A stretch of DNA of 64,000 bases from the NCBI GenBank assembly GCA_016779985.1, contig JADHMP010000012.1:1-64000 (forward strand). Reading direction: 5' to 3'. Positions 33,211 to 42,035 of this stretch are shown here, piece by piece. The position numbers and the translations under genes were made by a program. Within the stretch, counting starts at the first letter, position 1, and every line of letters starts with the position of its first letter. Below the pieces are notes generated by a model. The model was not told the origin of the DNA, ran no database searches, and worked only from the letters and a program-made list of their open reading frames with translations. This DNA is from JADHMP01 sp016779985. GTDB lineage: Bacteria; Bacteroidota; Bacteroidia; Flavobacteriales; Flavobacteriaceae.

Positions 33211-34710
33211 ATGAAAGAATTTGCTGCTAGAGTTTTTGCTGCTTGGAGTCATAAGATCAATCAAAAATGGATCAATAATCCCGTAGCAGCACAAAGGAAG
33301 ACTTTTAACTATCTTATCAAAAAAGCAAAAAATACCCAATTCGGTAAAGATCACGCCTTTCACCAAATCAAAAACTACACAGACTTTACTCAACAGGTAC
33401 CCATTTCAGACTATGAGGGTTTGCGTGCTTATATCGAGAAAATAAGAGCAGGTAAATCGGATGTTTTATGGCCTGGCTTACCCCTTTATTTTGCAAAGAC
33501 AAGCGGAACGACTTCAGGGATTAAGTATATACCAATCAGCAAAGAGTCCATGCCCACTCATATACGAGCTGCTAGAGATGCGATCTTAAATTATATCTAT
33601 CATTCGAAAAAGGCCGCCTTTGTAAGTGGCAAGCAAATCTTTCTGCAGGGGAGCCCTGTATTAAAAAAAGAAAACGGAATTGATATTGGCCGCCTTTCTG
33701 GAATTGTTGCTCATTATGTGCCGGGCTATTTACAAAAAGAGAGAATGCCTTCATGGGAGACTAATTGCATCGAAGACTGGGAGACTAAAGTTCAAATGAT
33801 TATTGAAGAAACGCTGAAGGAAAAAATGACAGTAATTGCTGGAATTCCTTCTTGGGTCCAAATGTATTTCGAACAAATTGTCCAACAAACCAATAATACA
33901 GTTGGCAAACAGTTCCCAAATTTTAGTTTGTTTATCTATGGGGGTGTCAATTATGAACCCTATCGGCCCATATTTAAAAAACTAATTGGACGGTCAGTAG
34001 ATAGCATAGAATTATTTCCCGCTTCAGAGGGATTTTTTGCCTACCAAGACCAACAAGATGACAAGGGATTGCTTTTGTTGTTAAATAATGGCATCTTTTA
34101 TGAGTTTATTGAAGCAAGCTCTTTTGATGACAAGAATCCTATCCGATATAGTCTAGAACAAATTAAATTAGGCGTCAACTACGTTATGCTTATTTCGACT
34201 AGTGCAGGCTTGTGGGGTTATAATTTGGGGGATACAGTTATGTTTACTTCGTTATATCCCTTTCGTTTAAAAGTCACAGGAAGGATTAAACATTTTATTT
34301 CTGCTTTTGGAGAACACGTAATCGGCTCAGAAATTGAACAATCACTAAACATTGCTATGGATAAAATAAACGACTCCGTAAGCGTCAGAGAATTTACTGT
34401 GGCTCCACAAATTAGTCCATTAGAGGGGTTACCCTACCATGAATGGTTTATAGAATTTGAAAAAGCCCCTGAAGATATAAATCAATTTTCGTCCCTCATT
34501 GATGATGCAATGCAAGCGCATAATATTTATTATAAAGACCTAATCACTGGAAAAATATTACGCCCATTGGTGATTACGATCGTTGCTAAAGAAGGCTTTA
34601 TAAGCTATATGAAGGCAATTGGAAAATTAGGAGGACAAAACAAAGTAGCACGTGTGTCAAATGACAGAAAAATAGCAGACGCATTATCTAAATTTACTGT
34701 TGTGAAATGA
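33211..34710 (+). CDS. GH3-family acyl-acid amido synthetase-like protein
   Basis: 499 residues from ATG 33211, 1 bp after the M23 stop. The ORF extends a few codons into the M23 gene, but MKEFAARVFAAWSH is the usual type of start. ATP-binding motifs of the GH3 adenylating family are present: FAKTSGTTSGIKYIPIS (P-loop-like), YGGVNYEPYRP, ELFPASEGFFAYQD and LGDTVMFTSLYPFRLKVTGR. Plant GH3 enzymes join amino acids to auxin or jasmonate; bacterial substrates are unknown. It overlaps the glycosyltransferase by ATGA. Confidence 0.9.
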   Translation: MKEFAARVFAAWSHKINQKWINNPVAAQRKTFNYLIKKAKNTQFGKDHAFHQIKNYTDFTQQVPISDYEGLRAYIEKIRAGKSDVLWPGLPLYFAKTSGTTSGIKYIPISKESMPTHIRAARDAILNYIYHSKKAAFVSGKQIFLQGSPVLKKENGIDIGRLSGIVAHYVPGYLQKERMPSWETNCIEDWETKVQMIIEETLKEKMTVIAGIPSWVQMYFEQIVQQTNNTVGKQFPNFSLFIYGGVNYEPYRPIFKKLIGRSVDSIELFPASEGFFAYQDQQDDKGLLLLLNNGIFYEFIEASSFDDKNPIRYSLEQIKLGVNYVMLISTSAGLWGYNLGDTVMFTSLYPFRLKVTGRIKHFISAFGEHVIGSEIEQSLNIAMDKINDSVSVREFTVAPQISPLEGLPYHEWFIEFEKAPEDINQFSSLIDDAMQAHNIYYKDLITGKILRPLVITIVAKEGFISYMKAIGKLGGQNKVARVSNDRKIADALSKFTVVK

Positions 34711-35759
34711 AAAAAAAGAATATTGTTTCTTTGGTTTATTCTCTCGAAAACACTTTTGTAAAAAAGGACATTGACTACCTAAACACCATCACAAAGAAAC
34801 TTTATTTACATTCTTCCAGACCGCATAAAGACCCTTTTCGATTTTTGTGGAATCGAGTCAGTGAACTTTTTTTTAGTCTTTTTTATGTTTCTAGATCCAA
34901 AATCATTTTTTGTTGGTTTAATGATTATCATGCGTTTTTTCCTCTTTTGATAGCTAGCCTCTTTTCCAAAAAAAGTGTTCTTATTGTTGGCGGCTATGAT
35001 GCTGTGGCAGATCAAACACTCAAATACGGTCTTTTTTACCGTACAAATTGGCGTCAAAAACTGGCTAAAATAAATTATCATATGGCCCGATGCATTTGGG
35101 TTGTAGATGAAACACTTGCCTTTGGATGCCCCAATGCAAAAAGCCAAGAGAGGATCTTATCTGGGATAAAAACATTTTTACCTAAACTGAGCACACCGAT
35201 AAAAATTGTTCCTACGGGATATGACCCCATATTTTGGAAAGCAACAAAAGAGAAAACACCAAAAACAATTTTGACTGTTGCCAATGTCCCAGATTTAAGG
35301 ACTTATCAAAGAAAGGGGATAGACCTCTTTATGAAATTAGCTAAGGCACTGCCAGACTATAAATTTACACTGGCAGGAATTGACTTTAAATTACAAAAGC
35401 ATGATACATTACCTCAAAACGTTACTCTTTTAGGTACACAAGACGCAAAACAATTGCGGGAAATTTACAGTGCACACACCTACTATTTTCAGGGGTCTAG
35501 GGTGGAAGGGTTACCCAATGTGCTTTGTGAAGCAATGCTTTGTGAATGTATAGCTATAGGGCGTAATGTTTTTGGGATGCCAAAAGCTATAGGTGACACA
35601 GGATTTCTCTTTAACCCTCATGAGCAATGGAATAAGATGATTCATTTTATAACCCAAGATAAACCAGAATTGGGCAAAAAAGGGAGAGCCAGAGTCCAGA
35701 AACAGTTTCACCAAAAGAGGCGTTATGACACTCTGCTTGAAACAATAAATAAAGAGTAA
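34707..35759 (+). CDS. Glycosyltransferase, GT4-like
   Basis: 350 residues. The C-terminal half shows a GT4 pattern: ILTVANVPDLRTYQRKGIDLF, DYKFTLAGID, and the donor-binding stretch YYFQGSRVEGLPNVLCEAMLCECIAIG, in which E-G-L-P-x-x-x-x-E-A matches the E-x7-E motif. The N-terminal half is divergent. It probably adds a sugar to a surface glycan or lipid. It is coupled to the GH3 gene (ATGA), and the pyruvyltransferase begins right after its stop. Confidence 0.85.
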   Translation: MKKKNIVSLVYSLENTFVKKDIDYLNTITKKLYLHSSRPHKDPFRFLWNRVSELFFSLFYVSRSKIIFCWFNDYHAFFPLLIASLFSKKSVLIVGGYDAVADQTLKYGLFYRTNWRQKLAKINYHMARCIWVVDETLAFGCPNAKSQERILSGIKTFLPKLSTPIKIVPTGYDPIFWKATKEKTPKTILTVANVPDLRTYQRKGIDLFMKLAKALPDYKFTLAGIDFKLQKHDTLPQNVTLLGTQDAKQLREIYSAHTYYFQGSRVEGLPNVLCEAMLCECIAIGRNVFGMPKAIGDTGFLFNPHEQWNKMIHFITQDKPELGKKGRARVQKQFHQKRRYDTLLETINKE

Positions 35760-36701
35760 ATGAAGCCCGCTGTTTTAGATTATCCAAAATCAGATAATTT
35801 GGGGGATTACGTCCAAACCATAGCAGCAAAAATGATGCTTAGTGAAGACCCTATCTCCATAGATCGTGAAAAATTGAATAGCTATTCAGGAACACCCGCT
35901 TGTTTAATAATGAATGGATGGTTTATGGAAAACCCAAAAAACTGGCCTCCTTCCACACAGATAACCCCTTTATTTGTTTCCTTTCATATTAACCCTACGG
36001 TAGCCAAACAGATGACCAGCCCTTCCTCCATTGCTTATATGAAAAGGCACGAACCTATTGGGTGCAGAGACCTATACACCACTGAACTTTTAATTAGCAA
36101 GGGGATTAAAGCATATTTTTCGGGTTGTTTGACTTTAACTCTAAACCGAGAAAATTTTTTAAAAAACACCAACCAACCAAAATCAATATTAGTAATTAGT
36201 GTTTTAGAACGATTGAAACCTAAAAGAGTAAAGTGGAAAAACAATGGTAATTTGGTCCTTTTGGGTTCACAATGGCTAAAATATCCCTTTAAAAATGTAA
36301 AATATAAAAGGGCTATGAGAAGAGTAGATCGGTTTTTAGTGACCCAACCCGAAACTGTTATCAAACGATCACAAATTATTTCGAATCCGAATATTCCTCC
36401 CGCTCAAAAAGAAACTCTAGCGATGGAGCAATTACAAGCCATTGCATCTGCAAAACTTGTGATTACTTCAAGAATCCACTCAGCATTACCTGCTATAGCA
36501 ATGGGTATTCCTGTGCTCTTTCTTTCAGATGGACTTTCACACATCAATCAAAGTAGTAGACTAAAAGGGATGGAGTCTTTTTTGAGAATGGAAAAAACAA
36601 AGGGATTAAAAAACCTCAAGCTGGAATATATTCCAAAACCTAAAATTGGGAAAGAGATTGTTGCTACTTTAGAAAAAGCAGTACGCACAAGATTTCAATA
36701 A
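35760..36701 (+). CDS. Polysaccharide pyruvyl transferase family protein
   Basis: 313 residues. Family markers are SDNLGDYVQTIAAKMML, the region EPIGCRDLYTTELL, YFSGCLTLTL and the C-terminal VITSRIHSALPAIAMGIPVLFL, which is the typical R-I-H-x-x-x-P site. Such enzymes ketal-link pyruvate to sugars of exopolysaccharide or cell-wall polymers. It starts immediately after the glycosyltransferase stop. The purD promoter lies downstream. Confidence 0.88.
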   Translation: MKPAVLDYPKSDNLGDYVQTIAAKMMLSEDPISIDREKLNSYSGTPACLIMNGWFMENPKNWPPSTQITPLFVSFHINPTVAKQMTSPSSIAYMKRHEPIGCRDLYTTELLISKGIKAYFSGCLTLTLNRENFLKNTNQPKSILVISVLERLKPKRVKWKNNGNLVLLGSQWLKYPFKNVKYKRAMRRVDRFLVTQPETVIKRSQIISNPNIPPAQKETLAMEQLQAIASAKLVITSRIHSALPAIAMGIPVLFLSDGLSHINQSSRLKGMESFLRMEKTKGLKNLKLEYIPKPKIGKEIVATLEKAVRTRFQ

Positions 36702-36733
36702 CATATAAATCAATGCTGCTTAGAATTAGTCTT

Positions 36734-36741
36734 TATCTTTG
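36734..36741 (+). promoter_or_regulatory. -7 promoter element TATCTTTG for purD
   Basis: Exact match, 13 bp before the purD ATG. Confidence 0.6.
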
Positions 36742-36754
36742 AAAAAATCTAATT

Positions 36755-38029
36755 ATGAATGTTTTAATCATTGGTAGTGGAGGAAGAGAGCATACCTTTT
36801 GTTGGAAACTGGCTCAAAGCGAGGTTTGCGACCACCTCTTTGTGGCCCCTGGTAATGCAGGGACAAGTCGCCTAGCAACAAACTTACCCATTGCAGTAAA
36901 TGACTTTAAGAAGCTAAAAAAAGAAGTTCTTTTTCACAATATAAACCTTGTTGTTGTTGGCCCCGAGGATCCTCTCGTAAATGGCATCCATGATTTCTTC
37001 TTAAACGATCCAGACTTAGCGCATGTTGCTGTGGTTGGCCCACAAAAGCAAGCTGCTCAATTGGAAGGGAGTAAGGATTTTGCTAAGGAGTTTATGATAC
37101 GACATGGTATCCCAACAGCAAAATATGCTACGTTTACCCCAAAAACACTAGCCGAAGGCTATGCTTATCTAGAAAATCAAATACCACCCTATGTGCTTAA
37201 AGCAGATGGGTTAGCAGCGGGAAAAGGAGTATTAATTATTGAGGATTTACAAGAAGCCAAAAAGGAGTTAAAAAAAATGCTGATAGAGGGTTCTTTTGGA
37301 GAGGCTTCAAAACAAGTTGTCATAGAAGAGTTTTTAGACGGCATTGAACTATCGTGCTTTATTTTAACAGACGGGGATGGTCATTTGGTTCTGCCAATGG
37401 CTAAAGACTATAAAAGAATTGGAGAAGGAGATCAAGGACCAAATACTGGTGGGATGGGAGCAGTTTCCCCTGTCTCTTTTGTTACACCAGTGTTCGAAAA
37501 AAAAATTAAAGATAAAATTATTGAGCCCACTTTAGAAGGCTTCAAAAAGGACAACATACCCTATCAAGGGTTCCTATTCATTGGCTTAATTAAAGTGGGA
37601 GAGGAACCAAAAGTAATTGAATATAATGTCCGGATGGGAGACCCTGAAACCCAAGTAGTTCTTCCGCTATTATTAAACGATTTAGGAGTCCTATTAAGCG
37701 CCGTAGCCAACAAAACCCTAAAAGAAGAAAAAATTGACATTGCAAAAAAAGCGGCTGTTACAGTTGTTGCCGTTTCAGGAGGGTACCCAGCGGATTATGA
37801 AAAAGGAAAAGTCATTGAAGGTCTTTACACAGATAGTAAAGAGAATATTATATTTCAAGCGGGCACAAAATTAGAACAAGAAAAAGTGCAAACAAGTGGG
37901 GGACGTGTGTTAGCAGTCACCTCTTTTGGAAGAAACCACAGAGAGGCAGCTAAAGCGTCATACACTCAATTAAACAAAATTAGTTTTGAAGGGATGTATT
38001 TTCGAAAAGATATAGGGAATGACCTATAA
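36755..38029 (+). CDS. purD: Phosphoribosylamine-glycine ligase
   Basis: 424 residues. ATP-grasp enzyme that joins glycine to phosphoribosylamine in purine synthesis. Motifs are NVLIIGSGGREHTFCWKL, VAPGNAGTSR, the ATP-grasp stretch YVLKADGLAAGKGVLI, AKDYKRIGEGDQGPNTGGMGAVSP and NVRMGDPETQVVLP. The last 6 bp overlap the convergent DUF6341 gene. Confidence 0.98.
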   Translation: MNVLIIGSGGREHTFCWKLAQSEVCDHLFVAPGNAGTSRLATNLPIAVNDFKKLKKEVLFHNINLVVVGPEDPLVNGIHDFFLNDPDLAHVAVVGPQKQAAQLEGSKDFAKEFMIRHGIPTAKYATFTPKTLAEGYAYLENQIPPYVLKADGLAAGKGVLIIEDLQEAKKELKKMLIEGSFGEASKQVVIEEFLDGIELSCFILTDGDGHLVLPMAKDYKRIGEGDQGPNTGGMGAVSPVSFVTPVFEKKIKDKIIEPTLEGFKKDNIPYQGFLFIGLIKVGEEPKVIEYNVRMGDPETQVVLPLLLNDLGVLLSAVANKTLKEEKIDIAKKAAVTVVAVSGGYPADYEKGKVIEGLYTDSKENIIFQAGTKLEQEKVQTSGGRVLAVTSFGRNHREAAKASYTQLNKISFEGMYFRKDIGNDL

Positions 38030-38251
38030 AAAAGAATGAGCAGAAGGATCTTTATCCTCTTCTCCCTTTTTGTCAAAAAGATTTAATTGTTTGATCCAAT
38101 AAAGCATGGCAGCAAAACCAACAAGTAAAAAGGTCCAATTGATTACATTGGCAACCGTCCAATTGTTCAATTCAATTTGTCTTAGAAGTTCAAATGGCAT
38201 AAATAAGATTTCCTCAAACAACCAAGCAATTCCTTCGAAAAAAGCTTTCAT
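38024..38251 (-). CDS. Small membrane protein, DUF6341-like
   Basis: 75 residues. The layout is an amphipathic N-terminus (MKAFFEGIAWLFEEILFMPFELLRQ), one membrane helix (about 34-52) and a tail KKGEEDKDPSAHSFL. The WTVANVINW segment and the SAHSFL end match DUF6341 proteins of flavobacteria as I recall them. Function unknown. Head to head with the DUF6427 gene, overlapping purD by 6 bp at the 3' end. Confidence 0.75.
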   Translation of the reverse strand: MKAFFEGIAWLFEEILFMPFELLRQIELNNWTVANVINWTFLLVGFAAMLYWIKQLNLFDKKGEEDKDPSAHSFL

Positions 38252-38292
38252 AATTCAATTTCTTTAGAATTCAAAATTACTACAATCAAAAA

Positions 38293-39213
38293 ATGTTTGC
38301 AAACCAATTTAGGAAAATAACTCCCTTTTCACTTCTTCTAGGGGGATTTCTAAATGCAATTGTCTTGTTCTCGATTTTCTCTATGGAAAACAGAGAAATA
38401 CCGTTTTCAAGTGTTTTCTTGACCCCTTTATTATTATGGGTTGTCTGTATGCTGTTTTGTTATGAACTGATATGGCTTGAATCCAAAAGGATAGTATTTT
38501 ATTTTAAAGGATTCCATTTTGTAACTCTTAGCACGGCTTTATTGGTCTATCCATTTGAAACAATAGCGATTGACTTAGTGATTCAAGTGGGTTTATTCTT
38601 TTTGATTTTTGATGGATTAGTGCAGACCCCAAAAAGAGACGAAGAAGATCTGAAAAGAATGTTTAATATAAGCGTTTTAGTCACTTTACTATCAATATAC
38701 AATACGGCACAAATAATTTTTTTCTTACCTCTTTTATTCTTTTTTTCAGCAAATAGATTGACCAAATTTAAAATGATTCTTGCCTTATTGCTCCCAATAG
38801 TATTAATCCCCCTTTTTTTCTATTCAATTCTAATTTATTGGAATCTTGAGACAATGATTCCTTTTCTAAATTGGCAATACGACCCTTGGGATTTCGAGAA
38901 TAGCTCTATAAAAGATTATGGCTGGCTACTATTAATTTTGGTAGGTCTATTCATTCACAGTAAAGTCAGCTTTTCAAAAAAACAAAAAGCGATTGTTCGA
39001 ATTAATTTTGGCTTAGCCATTTGGTTAGTGAGCTCTTTAATTTTTAGCTTTATTTACACCAATGCTTCATATGGCCGATGGGAGTGGACCATTTTTCCAA
39101 TTGTCTTAATGATGAGTAACATTTTTAAGAATATTGACTCAAACCGTACTGTAAATCTTCTCCTAGGGTCTATTTTTACGGTAGGAGTCTTAATCAGAAT
39201 TTTTGTATTATGA
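38293..39213 (+). CDS. Polytopic membrane protein, DUF6427-like
   Basis: 306 residues with about eight to nine hydrophobic helices. The N-terminus MFANQFRKITPFSLLLGGFLN and the position beside DUF6341 and DUF4254 fit the DUF6427 group of flavobacterial membrane proteins. No catalytic motif is recognised. It overlaps the DUF4254 gene by ATGA, suggesting a shared envelope role, which is inference. Confidence 0.72.
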   Translation: MFANQFRKITPFSLLLGGFLNAIVLFSIFSMENREIPFSSVFLTPLLLWVVCMLFCYELIWLESKRIVFYFKGFHFVTLSTALLVYPFETIAIDLVIQVGLFFLIFDGLVQTPKRDEEDLKRMFNISVLVTLLSIYNTAQIIFFLPLLFFFSANRLTKFKMILALLLPIVLIPLFFYSILIYWNLETMIPFLNWQYDPWDFENSSIKDYGWLLLILVGLFIHSKVSFSKKQKAIVRINFGLAIWLVSSLIFSFIYTNASYGRWEWTIFPIVLMMSNIFKNIDSNRTVNLLLGSIFTVGVLIRIFVL

Positions 39214-39848
39214 AAATAGAAGAAATAACTAAGTTAAGCCAAAAAGCAATAACCATTTTTGAGGAAGCGGTGACAAAATATCATTATTTAGACACCACAG
39301 AACAGCTGTTAAATAATCCCTACGAAAAGGGAAGTATGGAAGCATTGTTGTATAAAAAAAATTGGATTGATACAGTTCAATGGCATTATGAGGATTTAAT
39401 AAGAGACCCAAAGATTGATCCCAAAGACGGGATGCATTTAAAGCGAAAGATAGATGCTTCAAATCAAGCCAGAACAGACTTAGTAGAAGAGCTAGATCAA
39501 TATTTTTTCAGTCTTTTTGAAAAAGTTAACCCTCTTGAAGGAGCGTCACACAACACAGAGAGTCCTGCTTGGGCAATTGACCGCCTCTCCATTTTGGTTT
39601 TAAAGATTTATCATATGCAAGAGCAAATCATGAGAACAGATGTCACCAAATCTCATGTTGACCAATGCCAAGCAAAAAATCAAATTCTTTTAGCCCAGCA
39701 AGAAGACTTATCCAATGCGATTGATCAATTACTTCTTGATCTTAGTGCTGGAAAAAAATTTATGAAAGTTTACAAACAAATGAAGATGTATAATGATGAA
39801 AATCTGAATCCAGTACTTTATGACTCAGATAAAACGAAAAAAAATTGA
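39210..39848 (+). CDS. DUF4254 family protein
   Basis: 212 residues, soluble and helical. Distinct family motifs are KKNWIDTVQWHYEDLIRDP, DGMHLKRKIDASNQARTD, NTESPAWAIDRLSILVLKIYHM and a C-terminal KKFMKVYKQMKMYNDENLNP. Function unknown. It lies between a polytopic membrane protein and a GT9 glycosyltransferase with 4-bp overlaps on both sides, so it probably assists envelope sugar or lipid assembly (inference). Confidence 0.88.
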   Translation: MKIEEITKLSQKAITIFEEAVTKYHYLDTTEQLLNNPYEKGSMEALLYKKNWIDTVQWHYEDLIRDPKIDPKDGMHLKRKIDASNQARTDLVEELDQYFFSLFEKVNPLEGASHNTESPAWAIDRLSILVLKIYHMQEQIMRTDVTKSHVDQCQAKNQILLAQQEDLSNAIDQLLLDLSAGKKFMKVYKQMKMYNDENLNPVLYDSDKTKKN

Positions 39849-40885
39849 GTCAGCAGGAACATATTTTAGTGTTGCGTCTTTCAGCCCTAGGTGACGTTGC
39901 CATGCTAGTACCTGTTCTCCGCGAGGTGTTAAAAACGTATCCTGATGTCAAAATAACTCTTTTAAGCCGAGCAAAAATGCAGCCGCTTTTTGAGGAGTTC
40001 AATGCAGTAGAGTTCTTTCCTTTTGATCCAAAGAAACACAAAGGACTTGTGGGGCTTTGGAAACTGTTCTTTGCATTAAAAAAGCAGCACATTATGGCAG
40101 TAGCCGATCTGCATTATGTATTGAGATCTCGTGTCTTGAGCTTGTTTTTTATCTGTTTTGGGATCAAGGTAAAACACTTAAATAAAAATAGAAGAGGAAG
40201 AAGAGAGTTAATCAATACTGAAAAAAAAGACATAAAACCATTAGGATCAGTTCATAATTTCTATGCCCAAGTATTTAATAATTTAGGTTATCCTATTGAC
40301 CTAAGTCAGCATCAGTTTCCAAAACGACTGGCTAAAAAATCAAAGGCAATAATTGAAGGTTTTAAAGTTGAAAAAAGAAAATGGATAGGTATTGCTCCGT
40401 TTGCAGCGCATCTGGGAAAACGTTATCCATTGGATTTAATGCAGAAGGTAGTTTCTTATCTCCAGCAAGAGCATGACGTTTTTTTATTGGGAGGAGGGAT
40501 TGAAGAAGAAAAACAATTAATGCTGTGGGCAGCAGCTTATAAAAACGCACATTCTATAACCAATCTTTCTTTTAATAGGCAACTTAAACTGATCGCCCAT
40601 CTAGACGCAATGCTTTCCATGGATTCAGCGAACGGACATATTGCGGCCAATTACAATATACCTGTAATCACTCTTTGGGGGATGACACACCCCTATGCTG
40701 GATTTAAACCGTTTAATCAACCAGATGAAAATCAGATAACTCTAAACCGTAATCGATATCCTAAAATACCCACTTCAATTTATGGAAATAAAATTCCTCA
40801 AGGATATGAAGAGGCTTTTAGAAGTATTGCTCCAAAAGAAATAATTGAGAAAGTGCTCTGGGTACTTACTTCAAAAGAGACTTAA
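39845..40885 (+). CDS. Glycosyltransferase family 9 (heptosyltransferase-like)
   Basis: 346 residues, start TTG overlapping the DUF4254 stop (TTGA). Typical GT9 signals are LVLRLSALGDVAMLVPVLRE, the middle IGIAPFAAHLGKRYP, LGGGIEEEKQ and the C-terminal DAMLSMDSANGHIAANYNIPVITLWG. It probably adds heptose or another sugar to LPS core or a surface glycan. The 3' end overlaps the PaaE-like gene by 4 bp. Confidence 0.9.
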   Translation: MSQQEHILVLRLSALGDVAMLVPVLREVLKTYPDVKITLLSRAKMQPLFEEFNAVEFFPFDPKKHKGLVGLWKLFFALKKQHIMAVADLHYVLRSRVLSLFFICFGIKVKHLNKNRRGRRELINTEKKDIKPLGSVHNFYAQVFNNLGYPIDLSQHQFPKRLAKKSKAIIEGFKVEKRKWIGIAPFAAHLGKRYPLDLMQKVVSYLQQEHDVFLLGGGIEEEKQLMLWAAAYKNAHSITNLSFNRQLKLIAHLDAMLSMDSANGHIAANYNIPVITLWGMTHPYAGFKPFNQPDENQITLNRNRYPKIPTSIYGNKIPQGYEEAFRSIAPKEIIEKVLWVLTSKET

Positions 40886-41919
40886 ACATCGTCATAGTCA
40901 ACTGTAATTTGATCGCTTTGAGGCAGTGCTTGGCAGGTGAGGATCAACCCTTCTTCAACTTCACTATCTGTGAGAATTTGATTTGTTTGCATTGTTGCCT
41001 TACCGGTTTTTATACGAGCAATACAGCTACTGCAAACACCACCTTGACACGAATAGGGCACGTCTAGTTTTGCATTTAGTGCTGCATCTAGAAGAGTTAC
41101 ATTTTGTTTTGAAGAAATGGTCTTAGATACATAGTCTACCGTTACAGTAAGGGCCACATCTTCAGAGGTTGCACTAACACTATTTTCAGATGTGGAGAAG
41201 AATAATTCAGAAAAAATCTTGTCAGAGGCTATTCCATTGGATTCCAGAGCGACAGTAACGGCGTCAATCATACCTTCAGGGCCGCACAAATAAAAAGAGG
41301 AAATATCCTCACTAAATTGTTTTTGATAATATTGAACGATAGCCTTATCAATTCTTCCAAATAAAGCCTCTTCGACGTTGGCCTGACTGAAAACCCAAAC
41401 AATCTTTAACTGAGAAGAAAATTTTTGTTGTAAGGCCAGAAGTTCCTCATAAAACATAGTTTGTTTGGGACTTTTATTGCCATAAACTAAATTAAATTGA
41501 TTCTCTGGATCGGCATTCAAATGGGTTTTTAGAATAGACATTATTGGTGTAATTCCACTGCCTGCCGCAAAAGCGGCAATTGCACTCGGGGAGGATTGAG
41601 GGTCATAAATAAATCTACCCTCAGGGGTGTTGATTTTTAAAGATTGGCCTACTTTTAGTGAAGAAAATGCATAGTTTGAGAAAACGCCATTGACCACTTT
41701 TTTGATTCCTACTTGCAAACGGTTTTCATAAGGTGCTGCACAAAGAGAATAAGAACGGCGTGTTTTTTCCCCACCAATAACACTTTCAACAGTAATGTAT
41801 TGACCCGCTTTAAATTCGAAATCGGTCTTCAGTTCTTCGGGAACATCCAGTGAGACTAATACAGCTTCTTCTGTGTTTTTTTCAATGCTGCCCACAACAA
41901 GATCATGCATATTTGACAT
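40882..41919 (-). CDS. PaaE-like 2Fe-2S ferredoxin-NAD(P)H oxidoreductase
   Basis: 345 residues from the ATG at 41919. The frame start TTG 41934 lies in the promoter element TACCTTTG. The FAD domain has RRSYSLCAAP, the NAD(P) domain has FAAGSGITPIMSIL and YLCGPEGMIDAV, and the C-terminal plant-type ferredoxin domain has C-Q-G-G-V-C-S-S-C then a distant Cys in LTCQA. Such reductases feed electrons to oxygenases such as phenylacetyl-CoA epoxidase. The partner oxygenase is not in this window. Confidence 0.88.
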   Translation of the reverse strand: MSNMHDLVVGSIEKNTEEAVLVSLDVPEELKTDFEFKAGQYITVESVIGGEKTRRSYSLCAAPYENRLQVGIKKVVNGVFSNYAFSSLKVGQSLKINTPEGRFIYDPQSSPSAIAAFAAGSGITPIMSILKTHLNADPENQFNLVYGNKSPKQTMFYEELLALQQKFSSQLKIVWVFSQANVEEALFGRIDKAIVQYYQKQFSEDISSFYLCGPEGMIDAVTVALESNGIASDKIFSELFFSTSENSVSATSEDVALTVTVDYVSKTISSKQNVTLLDAALNAKLDVPYSCQGGVCSSCIARIKTGKATMQTNQILTDSEVEEGLILTCQALPQSDQITVDYDDV

Positions 41920-41931
41920 AGCTTTTTGAAG

Positions 41932-41939
41932 CAAAGGTA
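41932..41939 (-). promoter_or_regulatory. -7 promoter element TACCTTTG for the PaaE-like gene
   Basis: Minus-strand exact match, 12 bp before the ATG at 41919. It excludes the TTG start at 41934. Confidence 0.55.
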
Positions 41940-42035
41940 TTAAAGTTACAGAATTAAAAAATCTGGGGCGCTAAAGAAATTGCCTACGATATACTAAATT
42001 CATGGTTTGTAAGTTTATATGTTAAACAGCTCTGC

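Noticed and set aside
34806..35147. 113-residue minus-strand ORF
   Set aside because: Antisense to the glycosyltransferase and low in recognisable features.
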